NCBI RefSeq assembly: GCF_900112615.1
Contig: NZ_FOMK01000004.1
Location: forward strand, 682,001 to 746,000
Source of the DNA: Chitinophaga sp. CF118
Lineage (GTDB): Bacteria; Bacteroidota; Bacteroidia; Chitinophagales; Chitinophagaceae
DNA: 64,000 nucleotides
Direction: 5' to 3'
Below the pieces are notes generated by a model. That model was not told where the DNA came from, did not search any database, and saw only the letters and a list, made by a program, of their open reading frames with translations. The position numbers and the translations under genes were made by a program. This document shows positions 26,521 through 35,514 of the stretch, piece by piece (the first letter of the stretch is position 1; each line of letters begins with the position of its first letter).

Positions 26521-27450
26521 TTATATTTTGTTAGTAGCCCGTCCACTATGTATATGCTTCTCTGCATGATAGGACGATCTTACCAGCGGTCCGGATTCTA
26601 CATAATCCAGGCCCATATTATAGCCTATTTCTCTAAGTTCTGCAAACTCATCAGGGTGTACAAACCGTACTACCGGCAGATGTTTGGGGGTAGGTTGCAG
26701 ATATTGTCCTAAGGTTACTACATCACAACCGTTATCGTACAGATCCTGCATGGCCTGTACTACTTCTTCTTTGGTTTCACCCAGTCCCAGCATTATACCG
26801 CTCTTGGTGCGCATACCGCCATCTTTCAAACGGCGGATCACTTCAAGGCTGCGGTGGTATTTGGCTTGTATACGTACTTGCTTGGTCATTCTCTCCACTG
26901 TTTCCAGATTGTGAGATACTATTTCAGGAGCTACCTCGATAATGCGCTCCAGGTTGTCCCATTTCCCTGCAAAGTCCGGGATCAGGGTTTCCATGGTGGT
27001 ATTTACGTTCAGTGCACGAACAGCTTTGATAGTGTTGGCCCATATGATGGAACCGCCATCTTTCAGCTCATCCCTGTCTACAGAGGTAATAACCGCATGT
27101 TTCACCTTCATCAGGTAGATAGCTTCTGCCACACGCTGAGGTTCGTCCCAGTCAACTGCCTCAGGTCTGCCGGTAGCAACTGCGCAAAAGCCACAGCTAC
27201 GTGTGCAGATATTACCTAATATCATGAAGGTAGCAGTACCGGCTCCCCAGCACTCTCCCATATTAGGACAGTTTCCGCTTTCGCAGATAGTATGTAATTT
27301 ATGGGTATCAACCAGGTTACGCACCTGTTTGTAGCTTTCGCCTATTGGTAGTTTAACACGCAGCCAATCCGGTTTTTTAACCCTGGGAACATCAGGTGCC
27401 GCAGGTGCCGTACTACATGGTGTTGAAGTAGTTATGAGTGATTCTTGCAT
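26521..27450 (-). CDS. lipA: Lipoyl synthase (radical SAM)
   Basis: Inserts two sulfur atoms into octanoyl groups on E2 and GcvH proteins to form lipoyl cofactors. The auxiliary-cluster cysteines are C56, C61 and C67 (CESGNCPNMGEC), and the radical-SAM cluster cysteines are C82, C86 and C89 (CTRSCGFC). The C-terminal RSSYHAEKH serine motif is also present. The 309 residues match the family; the first ~20 (Ser/Thr/Pro-rich) are probably disordered. A TAAATTTG box at 27473-27480 (minus) may give it its own promoter in the 42-bp gap behind the outer-membrane-like gene. It supplies the lipoyl group needed by the glycine cleavage system, whose GcvP is at 44356. Confidence 0.97.
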   Translation of the reverse strand: MQESLITTSTPCSTAPAAPDVPRVKKPDWLRVKLPIGESYKQVRNLVDTHKLHTICESGNCPNMGECWGAGTATFMILGNICTRSCGFCAVATGRPEAVDWDEPQRVAEAIYLMKVKHAVITSVDRDELKDGGSIIWANTIKAVRALNVNTTMETLIPDFAGKWDNLERIIEVAPEIVSHNLETVERMTKQVRIQAKYHRSLEVIRRLKDGGMRTKSGIMLGLGETKEEVVQAMQDLYDNGCDVVTLGQYLQPTPKHLPVVRFVHPDEFAELREIGYNMGLDYVESGPLVRSSYHAEKHIHSGRATNKI

Positions 27451-27492
27451 CTCTGATCCTTTCTTTAGACTACAAATTTACTACTTATCCGG

Positions 27493-28347
27493 TTATTTCT
27501 TGTTCCAGCGCTTTCCGAATTGAACGGCTATATATCCGTTGAAGAAGAACTTCTTATTTTCCTGGAACACCATAATAGGGATTTCTTTGGTATAGTATTC
27601 CGCATTCATACCCACTTCCAGGGCACTTACCACCTCATTAAACCTTGCCCAGTCGAAGCGGAGGGCTAACTTGGCATGTAAGCCGGGTACTACACTCAAT
27701 TCTCCCCATCCCTTACTAAAACCGGCACCACCTATAATTTTATCAATTTCGGTAAATACCTTGTCATAATCAGCACTTTGTCCATATTTTATCTGCACTG
27801 CACTTTCTGTAACCGTATCTTTCACATTCAGATAATAAGGTTTTAAGAGACCGATAGAAATTCCTCCGTAGTAGATTGCATTTACCAATACTCCATTTTT
27901 ATTACCCTTTCCACCGATCAAACGTTGCTGTCCTATACCCAGCTTTGCCTGATAGAAGTTATTCTGTTTTCCAAAGATGAAAGGTTTTTCAGAGTAGACG
28001 AAGCCATACGCATCAGGTATTGGGTCTTTTACGGCTCCGGGTTGTTTATATTCCTTGGGATTTTTCTTTTCGGCGAATTCAAACTGGTAAAAGGTTACTT
28101 TCTGCCGGCTTTTACGATATCCCAGTTCAAGAAAGCCGCTCCAACCGTCGGTATTTACCCGTCCCCCTATAGAGAACTCTCTCTGGTAAATGTTTTCTCC
28201 TTCCTCCCGCTGCTTAAACAATGAAATACGTCTCGACTTCTTCTGCTCCCGCTCCTCTTTGGGGGGCTTCCCTAATGAACTAGTGTCCTGAGCCTGCAAG
28301 CCGCCCACTACCAGTAGTAAGAGCACGAATAAGTGTAGTTTTTTCAC
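27493..28347 (-). CDS. Predicted outer membrane beta-barrel protein, unknown function
   Basis: The 284-residue product has a signal peptide (MKKLHLFVLLLLVVGGLQAQ), then a charged linker rich in Lys/Glu/Arg (PPKEEREQKKSRRISLFKQR). The rest alternates polar and aromatic or hydrophobic residues in short strands (GENIYQREFSIGGRVNTDGW, GFLELGYRKSRQKVTFYQFE, KKFFFNGYIAVQFGKRWNKK), as expected of an outer membrane barrel. I recognise no named family. A TAGGTTTG -7 box on the minus strand at 28409-28416 could drive it. It lies upstream of lipA in the same direction, but a functional tie is not evident. Confidence 0.65.
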   Translation of the reverse strand: MKKLHLFVLLLLVVGGLQAQDTSSLGKPPKEEREQKKSRRISLFKQREEGENIYQREFSIGGRVNTDGWSGFLELGYRKSRQKVTFYQFEFAEKKNPKEYKQPGAVKDPIPDAYGFVYSEKPFIFGKQNNFYQAKLGIGQQRLIGGKGNKNGVLVNAIYYGGISIGLLKPYYLNVKDTVTESAVQIKYGQSADYDKVFTEIDKIIGGAGFSKGWGELSVVPGLHAKLALRFDWARFNEVVSALEVGMNAEYYTKEIPIMVFQENKKFFFNGYIAVQFGKRWNKK

Positions 28348-28572
28348 CTGTATAGATTTGTTTTGTTTATAAACGTCTGGCTTGTATTAATTGGTATGCT
28401 ATGCATTACAAACCTACACGTTTTTTCTTTCATGTGTAAATTTGTTTTACCCTGTCCCAGGGCGCGCATAACAGGTATAACGTATTATATGTAAAATGGT
28501 TACAAACCTTTCCGGAGCCGGCTTTTTCCTTTTCCAGCTTCTTCCTATTTTTACATCAAAGAACAAAAAAAT

Positions 28573-28980
28573 ATGCTAACATCTTCGATCCTGTATAATG
28601 GTCAACTGAGAACAACTGCAACTCATTTACAAAGTGGTACTGTTATCCAGACGGATGCCCCTATAGATAATAACGGTAAAGGCGAGAGCTTTTCACCCAC
28701 AGACCTGGTAGCGACTGCCCTGGGATCGTGTATGCTTACCATTATGGGGATCAATGCAAACAAAAATGGCTGGAATATAGAAAGCACCAAAGTGAGTATT
28801 GAAAAGATCATGGGTACTGAACCCCGTCGTATTATTGAGGTAAGAGTGGTCTTTGATTTTCCCGGGGAGCACGGACTGGGAGAAAAAGAAAGAACCATTC
28901 TCGAAAGAGCTGCCCTTACCTGCCCGGTAGCAAAGAGCTTACATCCGGATCTGGTGCAGAATGTGAAATTTAACTGGTAA
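28573..28980 (+). CDS. OsmC/Ohr-family peroxiredoxin-like protein
   Basis: OsmC-family proteins reduce organic hydroperoxides through a pair of cysteines. The 135-residue protein shows both: Cys53 in LVATALGSCMLTIMG and Cys117 in ERAALTCPVAKSLH, with the central beta-strands between them. Length and layout match the YhfA/OsmC branch. It is monocistronic, preceded by a possible -7 box TAAATTTG (28437-28444) and followed by a 10-bp terminator stem. Cytoplasmic; no signal peptide. Confidence 0.88.
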   Translation: MLTSSILYNGQLRTTATHLQSGTVIQTDAPIDNNGKGESFSPTDLVATALGSCMLTIMGINANKNGWNIESTKVSIEKIMGTEPRRIIEVRVVFDFPGEHGLGEKERTILERAALTCPVAKSLHPDLVQNVKFNW

Positions 28981-28996
28981 GATATGTTTTTTGATG

Positions 28997-29040
28997 GGGC
29001 TTGAGGTGTCTATAAGCGCTCCTCAAGCCCTGTTCTTTTT
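28997..29040 (+). terminator. Terminator after the OsmC gene
   Basis: GGGCTTGAGG (28997-29006) pairs with CCTCAAGCCC (29021-29030), followed by TGTTCTTTTT. Convergent gene starts beyond. Confidence 0.75.
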
Positions 29041-29146
29041 GGGGGAAGATTCTCCTTACATGGATTAAGACGAACCGTCCGCTTACATAATCCTCTCCCA
29101 GAAGGAAATTCCGTTTACAGGTCGTGACCAATATTTATCAGATCAC

Positions 29147-30451
29147 TCAATCGCTGATCTCCTCCTTCAACAGCTTTGCCCCAATAGCACATTGCAGGCA
29201 TTTCTTCTCCTGACAATAATTATTCTTCAATTGCAGCAATGCCTGGGAATCCTGTGCAGACTTTGCTTTGACTCCCAGCTCTCCCCATTCGCGGATCACC
29301 CTGTTCTCTTCTGCCGGTAACAGGTTCATAAAATCTATGGCCTTCTCCTGGTAACAGTATTTCATTTTCTCCTGTCCATACAGGTATAACAATGGTAATA
29401 CCGAATTGATAAGGACACTCTGAGCCGCTTTCAGCCCCGGATTCCGGACATTCCTTGCTGGTACATCAAAGCGGTAATGCTGCTGCCAGTAAAGGGACGG
29501 TTGCACAGATATCAGTTGCTCAAACCTTGCCAGATCATTCGTTTCCAGGATCTTTGAGAATAGGTGGCTCCCCTTCTGCAACAATGCTGCCAGGCAGGCT
29601 ATCCTTATAGTAGGAAAGGAAGAAGGCCGCATCCTTAACCATTTCCACAAATAGCCGGACAAAGGCTGAAGCTGGTATTTATGCCTCATATAATTGTATT
29701 CCTGCTGCAACCGTAACGGATATTCATCCTTGAAATTTCCTTCCAGCATCCCTGCCTGACCAAACAAAAGCGCTTCCAAGTGAAAGATGCTCTGCTGATG
29801 CCGCATGAGCAGGTTATATGGAAGTGACTGAGCCAGCTGCAGAAATGCCTCCCCATTCACCGGTAGTCCAAAACTTTCAGCAACAGCCCAGTAGCAGACT
29901 TCTTCCCAGTTATACCGGTTACACAACAACCAGCTTTGCAGGCGGTTTGCCTTCCTCTCAAGCCGTTCTGCCAGCAGACGTTCCTTCCACTTCTCCCATA
30001 TTATGTAAGGCACGCGGGCGGCCATCTTTCCACAGGGTACAAGGTCAGCAGACTCACGTAACCGTATAAAGCGCTCGAACAACATTTTAGGCACAAACTG
30101 CTGTAATTCTATACAGGGAATTCCTCCTGTAGTCAACTCCTTCACGTCGTTATTAAACACAACGTGCAGGATCACATTTTCATATTGCTGGTTGTGCTGG
30201 TGCCGGTGCCTGTACCAGTCAGACGTTTTCAGGTGTAGTTCGATATTTCCTGCCCATAATGTTTGGTCTATCCGTATGCGGGCAGCAGTAAAATCGGGGC
30301 CCGCATGATTATTATGTATACCGGGATGCAGGATTTGTAATGGCTGCCCATCCAGTGTGGTCAGGCCTGACTGTGTAAATAAACGGAATTTCCATATATG
30401 CTGGAAAAGCTCCTCTGTAAGAAGCGGGATAACATTAACAACGGTATTCAT
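29147..30451 (-). CDS. DUF2851 family protein
   Basis: Unknown function; the family is largely confined to Bacteroidota. The 434-residue protein has the typical N-terminus (LTEELFQHIWKFRLF), HPGIHNNHAGPDFTAARI, WAGNIELHLKTSDWYRHRHQ and NVILHVVF. A helical middle and a Cys-bearing C-terminus (CQEKKCLQCAIGAKLLKEE) follow. The H-N-D-E-type residues in the N-terminal block (HPGIHNNHAGPDF ... IELHLKTSDW) hint at a nuclease-like fold, but that is speculation. Cytoplasmic. It is a single gene divergent from the methionine riboswitch operon and convergent with the OsmC gene. Confidence 0.85.
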   Translation of the reverse strand: MNTVVNVIPLLTEELFQHIWKFRLFTQSGLTTLDGQPLQILHPGIHNNHAGPDFTAARIRIDQTLWAGNIELHLKTSDWYRHRHQHNQQYENVILHVVFNNDVKELTTGGIPCIELQQFVPKMLFERFIRLRESADLVPCGKMAARVPYIIWEKWKERLLAERLERKANRLQSWLLCNRYNWEEVCYWAVAESFGLPVNGEAFLQLAQSLPYNLLMRHQQSIFHLEALLFGQAGMLEGNFKDEYPLRLQQEYNYMRHKYQLQPLSGYLWKWLRMRPSSFPTIRIACLAALLQKGSHLFSKILETNDLARFEQLISVQPSLYWQQHYRFDVPARNVRNPGLKAAQSVLINSVLPLLYLYGQEKMKYCYQEKAIDFMNLLPAEENRVIREWGELGVKAKSAQDSQALLQLKNNYCQEKKCLQCAIGAKLLKEEISD

Positions 30452-30529
30452 TGAGGTAAAATTAAATCACAAACAATTTACTAATAAATTTAGTATTCCT
30501 TCCCCATCCCTCAAAATTTAAATCTGTCA

Positions 30530-30562
30530 TTTGGAAAATTGGAACAAGTAACCTTACCTTTG
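30530..30562 (+). promoter_or_regulatory. Promoter of the SAM-riboswitch operon
   Basis: TTTG (30530-30533), 21 bp, then TACCTTTG (30555-30562) fits the Bacteroidota -33/-7 consensus. It would start the transcript about 15 bases before the riboswitch. Confidence 0.65.
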
Positions 30563-30581
30563 CACCCAGTTCTTATAATTT

Positions 30582-30702
30582 ACTTATCCAGAAAGGCGGA
30601 GGGACTTGGCCCTGCGATGCCTTAGCAACCAATTCTGTTTAACGACAGGATAAAGGTGCTAATTCCGGCCCCGGTTATAATTATAATCGAGGGAAGATAA
30701 GT
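30582..30702 (+). ncRNA. SAM-I (S-box) riboswitch
   Basis: Binds S-adenosylmethionine and turns off the downstream methionine genes. The closing helix P1 pairs ACTTATC at 30582 with GATAAGT ending at 30702. The S-box core follows: GGCGGAGGGACTTGGCCC, then GATGCCTTAGCAACCA, later AAAGGTGCTAATTCC, and the closing purine-rich GAGGGAAGATAAG. Helices P2-P4 are all formable. An intrinsic terminator lies 40 bases further on (30742-30770), so regulation is by transcription termination. Both genes behind it belong to methionine/homoserine metabolism, which fits. Confidence 0.93.
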
Positions 30703-30741
30703 TGGCAGAGATAGTTATTCAATGTAATAAAATACTGAGAT

Positions 30742-30770
30742 GCTCTTCCAACAACGGAGGGGCTTTTTTT
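30742..30770 (+). terminator. Riboswitch expression-platform terminator
   Basis: GCTCTTCC (30742-30749) pairs with GGAGGGGC (30756-30763), two pairs being U-G wobbles in the plus-strand RNA, followed by seven T. Outer bases ACTGAG/CTCAGT can extend the structure. Ligand-bound SAM-I should favour it. Confidence 0.85.
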
Positions 30771-30852
30771 ATGCTCAGTACCGAACGTTTCATCAGAACG
30801 ATCGGTAGTCAGTACTCCCTTTTCTGCTTAAGCGTTAAGCTTAAAGCATAAA

Positions 30853-32031
30853 ATGAAAATAGCAACACAATTACTTCACAGCATTCCGGTTGATGAATTG
30901 ACAGGGGCCATCTCGGTGCCAATTTATCAAACCTCCACCTTTGTTCAGGAATCACCTGGCATCAATAAGGGATTTGAATTTTCCCGTGCCAATAATCCTA
31001 CACGGAAGGTGCTGGAGAATATTATCTGCAGCCTGGAAGATGGTCACGCAGGCTTCGCCTTCGCGAGCGGCATGGCTGCTATCGATGCTGTGATGAAGCT
31101 ATTAAAATCAGGCGATGAGATCATAGCCGTAGAAGATACTTATGGCGGTATCTTCCAGATGTTCCAGCATATGTTTGAACGTTTTGGCATCAAAGCAAAC
31201 TTTATCGATACCAGCAATACAGATAAAGTATTGGCCGCTATAAACCCTCAGACAAAAATGATCTGGCTGGAATCGCCCACCAATCCTACATTACGCGTAT
31301 CTGATATCAAATCGATCAGCAAAATAGCGAAACAGCATAATGTGCTGCTGGTAGTGGACAATACATTATGTACACCACTGCTGCAACAACCTATCCCATT
31401 AGGCGCTGATATCGTAATTCACAGCGCTACCAAATACCTTGCAGGACATACAGATGTTATCGCAGGACTGGTTGTAGTGAATACAAAATTACTGGCCGAT
31501 CAGTTACGCTTCAATCAGAATATTTCAGGCAGCATCCTTAGCCCGTTTGAAGCATGGCTCACTATCCGGGGTATTGAAACCTTATGCCTGCGTTTGGATA
31601 AACAATGCAGCAATGCCATGGCTGTAGCCACCTGGCTGGCTACTCATCCCGCCATTGATAAAGTATACTATCCCGGACTGGCCACTCATAAAAACCATCA
31701 TATTGCCCGCAAACAACAGAAGCAATATGGAGGACTGGTCAGCTTTTCCCTAAAAACAGACAACATCAAAAGCGCTATCCGTATAGTAAATGCAACTAAA
31801 CTGTTTAAGCTGGCGGAAAGCTTTGGGGGAGTTAAAAGTATGCTGGATCATCCGACTACTATGACTCACCGTAATATTCCTGAAGAGTTCCGTAAAAAAA
31901 CGGGACTCCAGGATTCCTGTATCCGCCTCTCCGTAGGCATTGAAGATGCAGAAGACCTCATAAATGATCTGAAGCAGGCGCTGGATAAGCTGAACCTGCC
32001 GGCTGGAAAGCAGACAACAGTTTTACAATAA
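30853..32031 (+). CDS. Cys/Met metabolism PLP enzyme (cystathionine gamma-synthase / lyase type)
   Basis: PLP-dependent trans-sulfuration enzyme. Position behind a SAM riboswitch and before homoserine dehydrogenase favours a biosynthetic role (cystathionine gamma-synthase, or O-acylhomoserine sulfhydrylation) over degradation. The 392-residue protein has YSRANNP-like FEFSRANNPTRKVLE, the cofactor region FASGMAAIDAVM, VVDNTLCTPLLQQP and the Schiff-base Lys194 in HSATKYLAGHTDVIAG. The C-terminal LAESFGGVKSMLDHP and IRLSVGIEDAEDLI complete the family set. VDNTLCTP has Leu where Phe or Tyr is usual. MetB, MetC and MetZ cannot be separated by eye. The stop lies 75 bp before the hom start. Confidence 0.88.
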   Translation: MKIATQLLHSIPVDELTGAISVPIYQTSTFVQESPGINKGFEFSRANNPTRKVLENIICSLEDGHAGFAFASGMAAIDAVMKLLKSGDEIIAVEDTYGGIFQMFQHMFERFGIKANFIDTSNTDKVLAAINPQTKMIWLESPTNPTLRVSDIKSISKIAKQHNVLLVVDNTLCTPLLQQPIPLGADIVIHSATKYLAGHTDVIAGLVVVNTKLLADQLRFNQNISGSILSPFEAWLTIRGIETLCLRLDKQCSNAMAVATWLATHPAIDKVYYPGLATHKNHHIARKQQKQYGGLVSFSLKTDNIKSAIRIVNATKLFKLAESFGGVKSMLDHPTTMTHRNIPEEFRKKTGLQDSCIRLSVGIEDAEDLINDLKQALDKLNLPAGKQTTVLQ

Positions 32032-32106
32032 AGCGGAACGGATTATACACAATACTATCGCCATCGTAATGTGTGTATACGTTACTCATTAAGCACAAAA
32101 AAGAAA

Positions 32107-33288
32107 ATGGAAAAGAAGATTATCAATTTAGGGATTTTCGGATTTGGTTGCGTGGGACAGGGATTATACGAAGTTCTGAACAGAACAAAAGGTATCAATG
32201 CACGCATAAAAAAAATATGTATTAAAGATCCCAATAAGCCTCGTCCAATCGACGCAAGTTATTTCACTACAGATCCAAATGAGATCCTACAGGATCCTAC
32301 TATTGATGTGGTAGTAGAGCTGATCAACGAAACAGATGCTGCATTTACAATTGTAAGCACTGCCCTGCGCAATGGTAAAGCAGTAGTAAGCGCCAGCAAA
32401 AGAATGATTGCAGAAAATCTGCCCGCATTATACCAGTTACAGGTAGAGAATAAAGTTCCTTTCCTGTACGAAGCATCCAGCTGTGCAAGTATTCCCATCA
32501 TCCGTAACCTGGAAGAATACTACGATAACGATCTGCTGAATGCAGTAGAAGGTATCTGTAACGGTTCTACGAACTATATTCTCACTAAAATATTTGAAGA
32601 GAACCTGAGTTTTGATATTGCCTTACAACAGGCACAGGACTTAGGTTTTGCTGAAACAGATCCTACCCTGGACATAGAAGGATACGATCCGAAATTTAAG
32701 ATCGTGATCCTCCTTTTACATGCTTTCGGCACATTTGTAAAACCGGAAGAAGTGTTCAACTTCGGAATCCATCACCTGAATGATTTTGATATTCAGTTTG
32801 CAAAACAACGTGGTTGTACTATTAAACTTATTGGTACCTGTCGCAGGCAGAATGGCAGTGTGAATGCATATGTATTGCCTCACCTGGTAAAAGAACATAA
32901 CCTGTTGTATGATGTATACAATGAATACAACGGGATCTTGCTGGAAAGTGCATTTACCGATAAACAGTTCTTTGTAGGAAAAGGTGCTGGCGGTACAGCC
33001 ACTGGTAGTGCTGTATTATCAGATATATCTGCGCTGTTATACAATTACCGGTATGAATATAAAAAGATCAAACAATCCAATCAGCCTGCATTCAGCAATG
33101 ATGTACAACTGAAAGTATATCTGCGTTACAGCGCACCTGATCACGTGAACCTTGCGGATTTCTTCAACATTTCAGAGAAGTATGAATCGGTTACTTACCG
33201 TTATATAGTGGGTGTGATCAATTTACAAAAGCTGCAGGAAGCCAGCTGGCTGAAGAACAAAGACGTGAATCTACTGGTATTGGAATAA
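32107..33288 (+). CDS. hom: Homoserine dehydrogenase
   Basis: Reduces aspartate semialdehyde to homoserine, the branch point for methionine and threonine. The ATG at 32107 gives MEKKIINLGIFGFGCVGQGL, whose GFGCVG nucleotide-binding turn sits close to the N-terminus as in the family. A frame open to 32071 adds 12 residues with no homology-like content, so 32107 is preferred. The catalytic domain shows ICNGSTNYILTKIFEE and ETDPTLDIEGYDPKFKIVIL, with the family's Asp and Lys residues, and GKGAGGTATGSAVLSDI. The 393-residue protein has a short C-terminal extension that may be a partial ACT-like module. It is not fused to aspartokinase. Cotranscription with the upstream enzyme makes it SAM-controlled. 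Confidence 0.92.
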   Translation: MEKKIINLGIFGFGCVGQGLYEVLNRTKGINARIKKICIKDPNKPRPIDASYFTTDPNEILQDPTIDVVVELINETDAAFTIVSTALRNGKAVVSASKRMIAENLPALYQLQVENKVPFLYEASSCASIPIIRNLEEYYDNDLLNAVEGICNGSTNYILTKIFEENLSFDIALQQAQDLGFAETDPTLDIEGYDPKFKIVILLLHAFGTFVKPEEVFNFGIHHLNDFDIQFAKQRGCTIKLIGTCRRQNGSVNAYVLPHLVKEHNLLYDVYNEYNGILLESAFTDKQFFVGKGAGGTATGSAVLSDISALLYNYRYEYKKIKQSNQPAFSNDVQLKVYLRYSAPDHVNLADFFNISEKYESVTYRYIVGVINLQKLQEASWLKNKDVNLLVLE

Positions 33289-33315
33289 ATGATTACACTG
33301 ATAAACGTAAAAATA

Positions 33316-33349
33316 ATAACGGCGCAATCCATTTGCGCCGTTATATTTT
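33316..33349. terminator. Terminator between hom and maf
   Basis: ATAACGGCGCAA (33316-33327) pairs with TTGCGCCGTTAT (33333-33344) around TCCAT, followed by a T-run on the plus strand and preceded by an A-rich tract. It lies between convergent genes. Confidence 0.85.
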
Positions 33350-33379
33350 TTGTAAGATTATTAATGCCATCTATCACAA

Positions 33380-33949
33380 TTACATTTTCTGTAACACCTC
33401 CACAACATTACTAATAGGCAGTCCCATTACGTTATAAAAACATCCGTTAATCCCATCTATCCCCACAGCTCCAATCCATTCCTGGATAGCATAAGCACCC
33501 GCTTTATCGTAAGGTTTGTATTCATCTATATAATAGATAATCTGCTCTGTAGTAAGTGGTTTAAAATGTACTTCCGTTTCTTTCGAAAAAGACTGTTCCT
33601 TTCCTTTATGCTGAATCACCACACCTGTAATTACCCGGTGTGTACGTCCGCTAAGCGCGGAAAGGATCCTGATTGCATCGTCTCTGTCCCGTGGTTTACC
33701 GATGATTGTATCATCCAATACCACCACCGTATCTGCGGTGATAATAATATCTTCCGAATTGCATAACGCTGCCACTGCAGCCGATTTCTGACGGGCAATA
33801 TGTACAGGAATCTCAGGGATATGCATACCGGCAGGAAACGTTTCTTCCGTATCCACCACCTTTACTTCAAAAGGAATCCCTGCCTGTTCCAGCAATTGTT
33901 TACGCCGGGGCGACTGAGAAGCAAGTATCACACGTTTTCCAGTATACAT
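33380..33949 (-). CDS. maf: Maf-family nucleotide pyrophosphatase
   Basis: Maf proteins hydrolyse non-canonical or canonical nucleoside triphosphates (dTTP/UTP type in many bacteria). The ATG at 33949 gives MYTGKRVILASQSPRRKQLL with the family SQSPRR motif. It is followed by VVDTEETFPA, ITADTVVVLDDTIIGKPRD (the metal/nucleotide loop) and DKAGAYAIQEWIGAVGIDGI. The 189 residues match the family. A TTG one codon upstream is not needed. It overlaps the stop of the ubiA-like gene by one base (TGATG), so the two are translationally coupled, and it is last in a four-gene operon. Confidence 0.92.
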   Translation of the reverse strand: MYTGKRVILASQSPRRKQLLEQAGIPFEVKVVDTEETFPAGMHIPEIPVHIARQKSAAVAALCNSEDIIITADTVVVLDDTIIGKPRDRDDAIRILSALSGRTHRVITGVVIQHKGKEQSFSKETEVHFKPLTTEQIIYYIDEYKPYDKAGAYAIQEWIGAVGIDGINGCFYNVMGLPISNVVEVLQKM

Positions 33950-34890
33950 CAAAGCATTATTTTAAAAAATATCATAGATAAGATGCCTGTAAGCATAATC
34001 AGTTTTACCAGCGAACTTACTTTATGGTAATGTTCCGGCATGTGGGCCTTCTTCAACTGTAAATAAATATAGAGGCAGGGTATCTGTACCAGCAGTAGCA
34101 GGTATATGATAGCTCCATACCATCCAAGCAGCGCTATCCTTATTTCTGTGAGCAGGATCAGTATCTGCAGGGCAAGCAGCAGTCCGTAACACAGGCGTTT
34201 GGCAGGTTCTACTCCCCATACAATAGGAATAGTTCGACAGCCATCTTTGCTATCACCTATCATATCTTCCAGGTCTTTCACAATCTCTCTTACCAGGGAG
34301 ATCATAAAAGCAAACAGTGCATATACTCCAATGATCTGGATCAGTTTTCGTCCCACCGGCGACATGATAGCTTCAAAACTTTCATAGATCTGCTTTTCAT
34401 AAAAACCTACCACTACCACTGCCAGGGCGGTTAACAGGGAGATCAGCACATTGCCTATCAGTACCTGCCGCTTGAATGAAGTGGAATAGAACCAGAGCAA
34501 CAGAGAACAGAACACCTGGGTAAATCCAAGATAGATCTGTCCTATCCGCCAGGCTACAATAAAGCCAATGGATACTCCCGCCATATTTAATATGGTATGC
34601 CATGCCATTGCCCATCGACGGTTGATGATCTTATCCAGCACCATCTTATCCGGTTTATTAATGATATCTATGTTGATGTCAAAATAATCATTGATGATAT
34701 AACCGGCTGCTGCGATAACAACGGTAGAAAATGACAGCAAGAAAAACGACAGAGGGGGAAGAGACGGAGATTCCCCGTTATGTTGCAATAAGGGTGCTAC
34801 CACACAGTATTGCAGTAAGAATTGTGTTAATCCTATATATAGAAGGTTCGGGTAACGAATCAGCTTAAAGAATGCTGTCAGCAATTTCAT
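33949..34890 (-). CDS. UbiA-family prenyltransferase
   Basis: Membrane prenyltransferase. The 313-residue protein has about eight membrane segments and the two Asp-rich motifs of the family: IINDYFDINIDIINKPDK (NDxxDxxxD) at residues ~64-81 and LVREIVKDLEDMIGDSKDG. Sequence style matches the geranylgeranylglycerol-phosphate geranylgeranyltransferase-like group common in Bacteroidota, but menaquinone- or heme-type roles cannot be ruled out. It lies between kdsC (32-bp gap) and maf (1-base overlap). Confidence 0.85.
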   Translation of the reverse strand: MKLLTAFFKLIRYPNLLYIGLTQFLLQYCVVAPLLQHNGESPSLPPLSFFLLSFSTVVIAAAGYIINDYFDINIDIINKPDKMVLDKIINRRWAMAWHTILNMAGVSIGFIVAWRIGQIYLGFTQVFCSLLLWFYSTSFKRQVLIGNVLISLLTALAVVVVGFYEKQIYESFEAIMSPVGRKLIQIIGVYALFAFMISLVREIVKDLEDMIGDSKDGCRTIPIVWGVEPAKRLCYGLLLALQILILLTEIRIALLGWYGAIIYLLLLVQIPCLYIYLQLKKAHMPEHYHKVSSLVKLIMLTGILSMIFFKIML

Positions 34891-34922
34891 AATATAATAA
34901 TTGCAGTAAAAGTAAGGAATGA

Positions 34923-35444
34923 CTAGCGGCTGGCAATTTCTTCATCAATTGTCCAGTGCCCGTTCAGCTTAAGTACCTTTTCTATTATTTCCCTTACACA
35001 CCCGGCACCACCGGTAAAAGGAGAAATATAACGGCAGATACTTTTTATTTCAGGAGCGGCATCCGCCGGACAAACAGGCAACCCTACCAGTTGCATGGCC
35101 CTGTAATCCGGAATATCATCTCCCATGAAGATCACTTCTTCCCAACGAAGATCATGTTCAAATACATAATCCTGTAGTTTTTCCTGTTTATCGGTGATCC
35201 CGGTATAGACATCTGTAATACCTAATCCCTGAAGGCGGCTTACTACACTTTCAGACCGGCCACCGGAAATAATAGCTATCCGGTAACCTTTTTTTATTGC
35301 CAGCTGAAGGGCATAACCGTCCTTTATATTCATTTTACGTGACTGCTCACCATTGGGTAACAACTGTACAGTTCCGTCTGTAAGCACCCCATCTACATCA
35401 AAAACAAAAGTAGTAATGGGCTGAAAAAGAGATAAAATGTTCAT
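34923..35444 (-). CDS. kdsC: KDO-8-phosphate phosphatase, HAD family
   Basis: Releases phosphate from 3-deoxy-D-manno-octulosonate 8-phosphate in lipopolysaccharide core synthesis. The 173-residue protein has the HAD nucleophile motif FDVDGVLTDG (Asp16 and Asp18), motif II IAIISGGRSES, and motif IV VIFMGDDIPDYRAM. The GITDKQEKL loop and GGAGCVREIIEKVLK tail are typical of the small cap-less KdsC subclass. Cytoplasmic tetramer in known cases. It is part of the minus-strand DUF2520-kdsC-ubiA-maf operon. Confidence 0.9.
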   Translation of the reverse strand: MNILSLFQPITTFVFDVDGVLTDGTVQLLPNGEQSRKMNIKDGYALQLAIKKGYRIAIISGGRSESVVSRLQGLGITDVYTGITDKQEKLQDYVFEHDLRWEEVIFMGDDIPDYRAMQLVGLPVCPADAAPEIKSICRYISPFTGGAGCVREIIEKVLKLNGHWTIDEEIASR

Positions 35445-35514
35445 TTACTATCAGTTAAATACAAAAAGGAGGCTTTCTGTCCCTCAGTTGGCAAAAATAC
35501 CATCAATTTTATTA

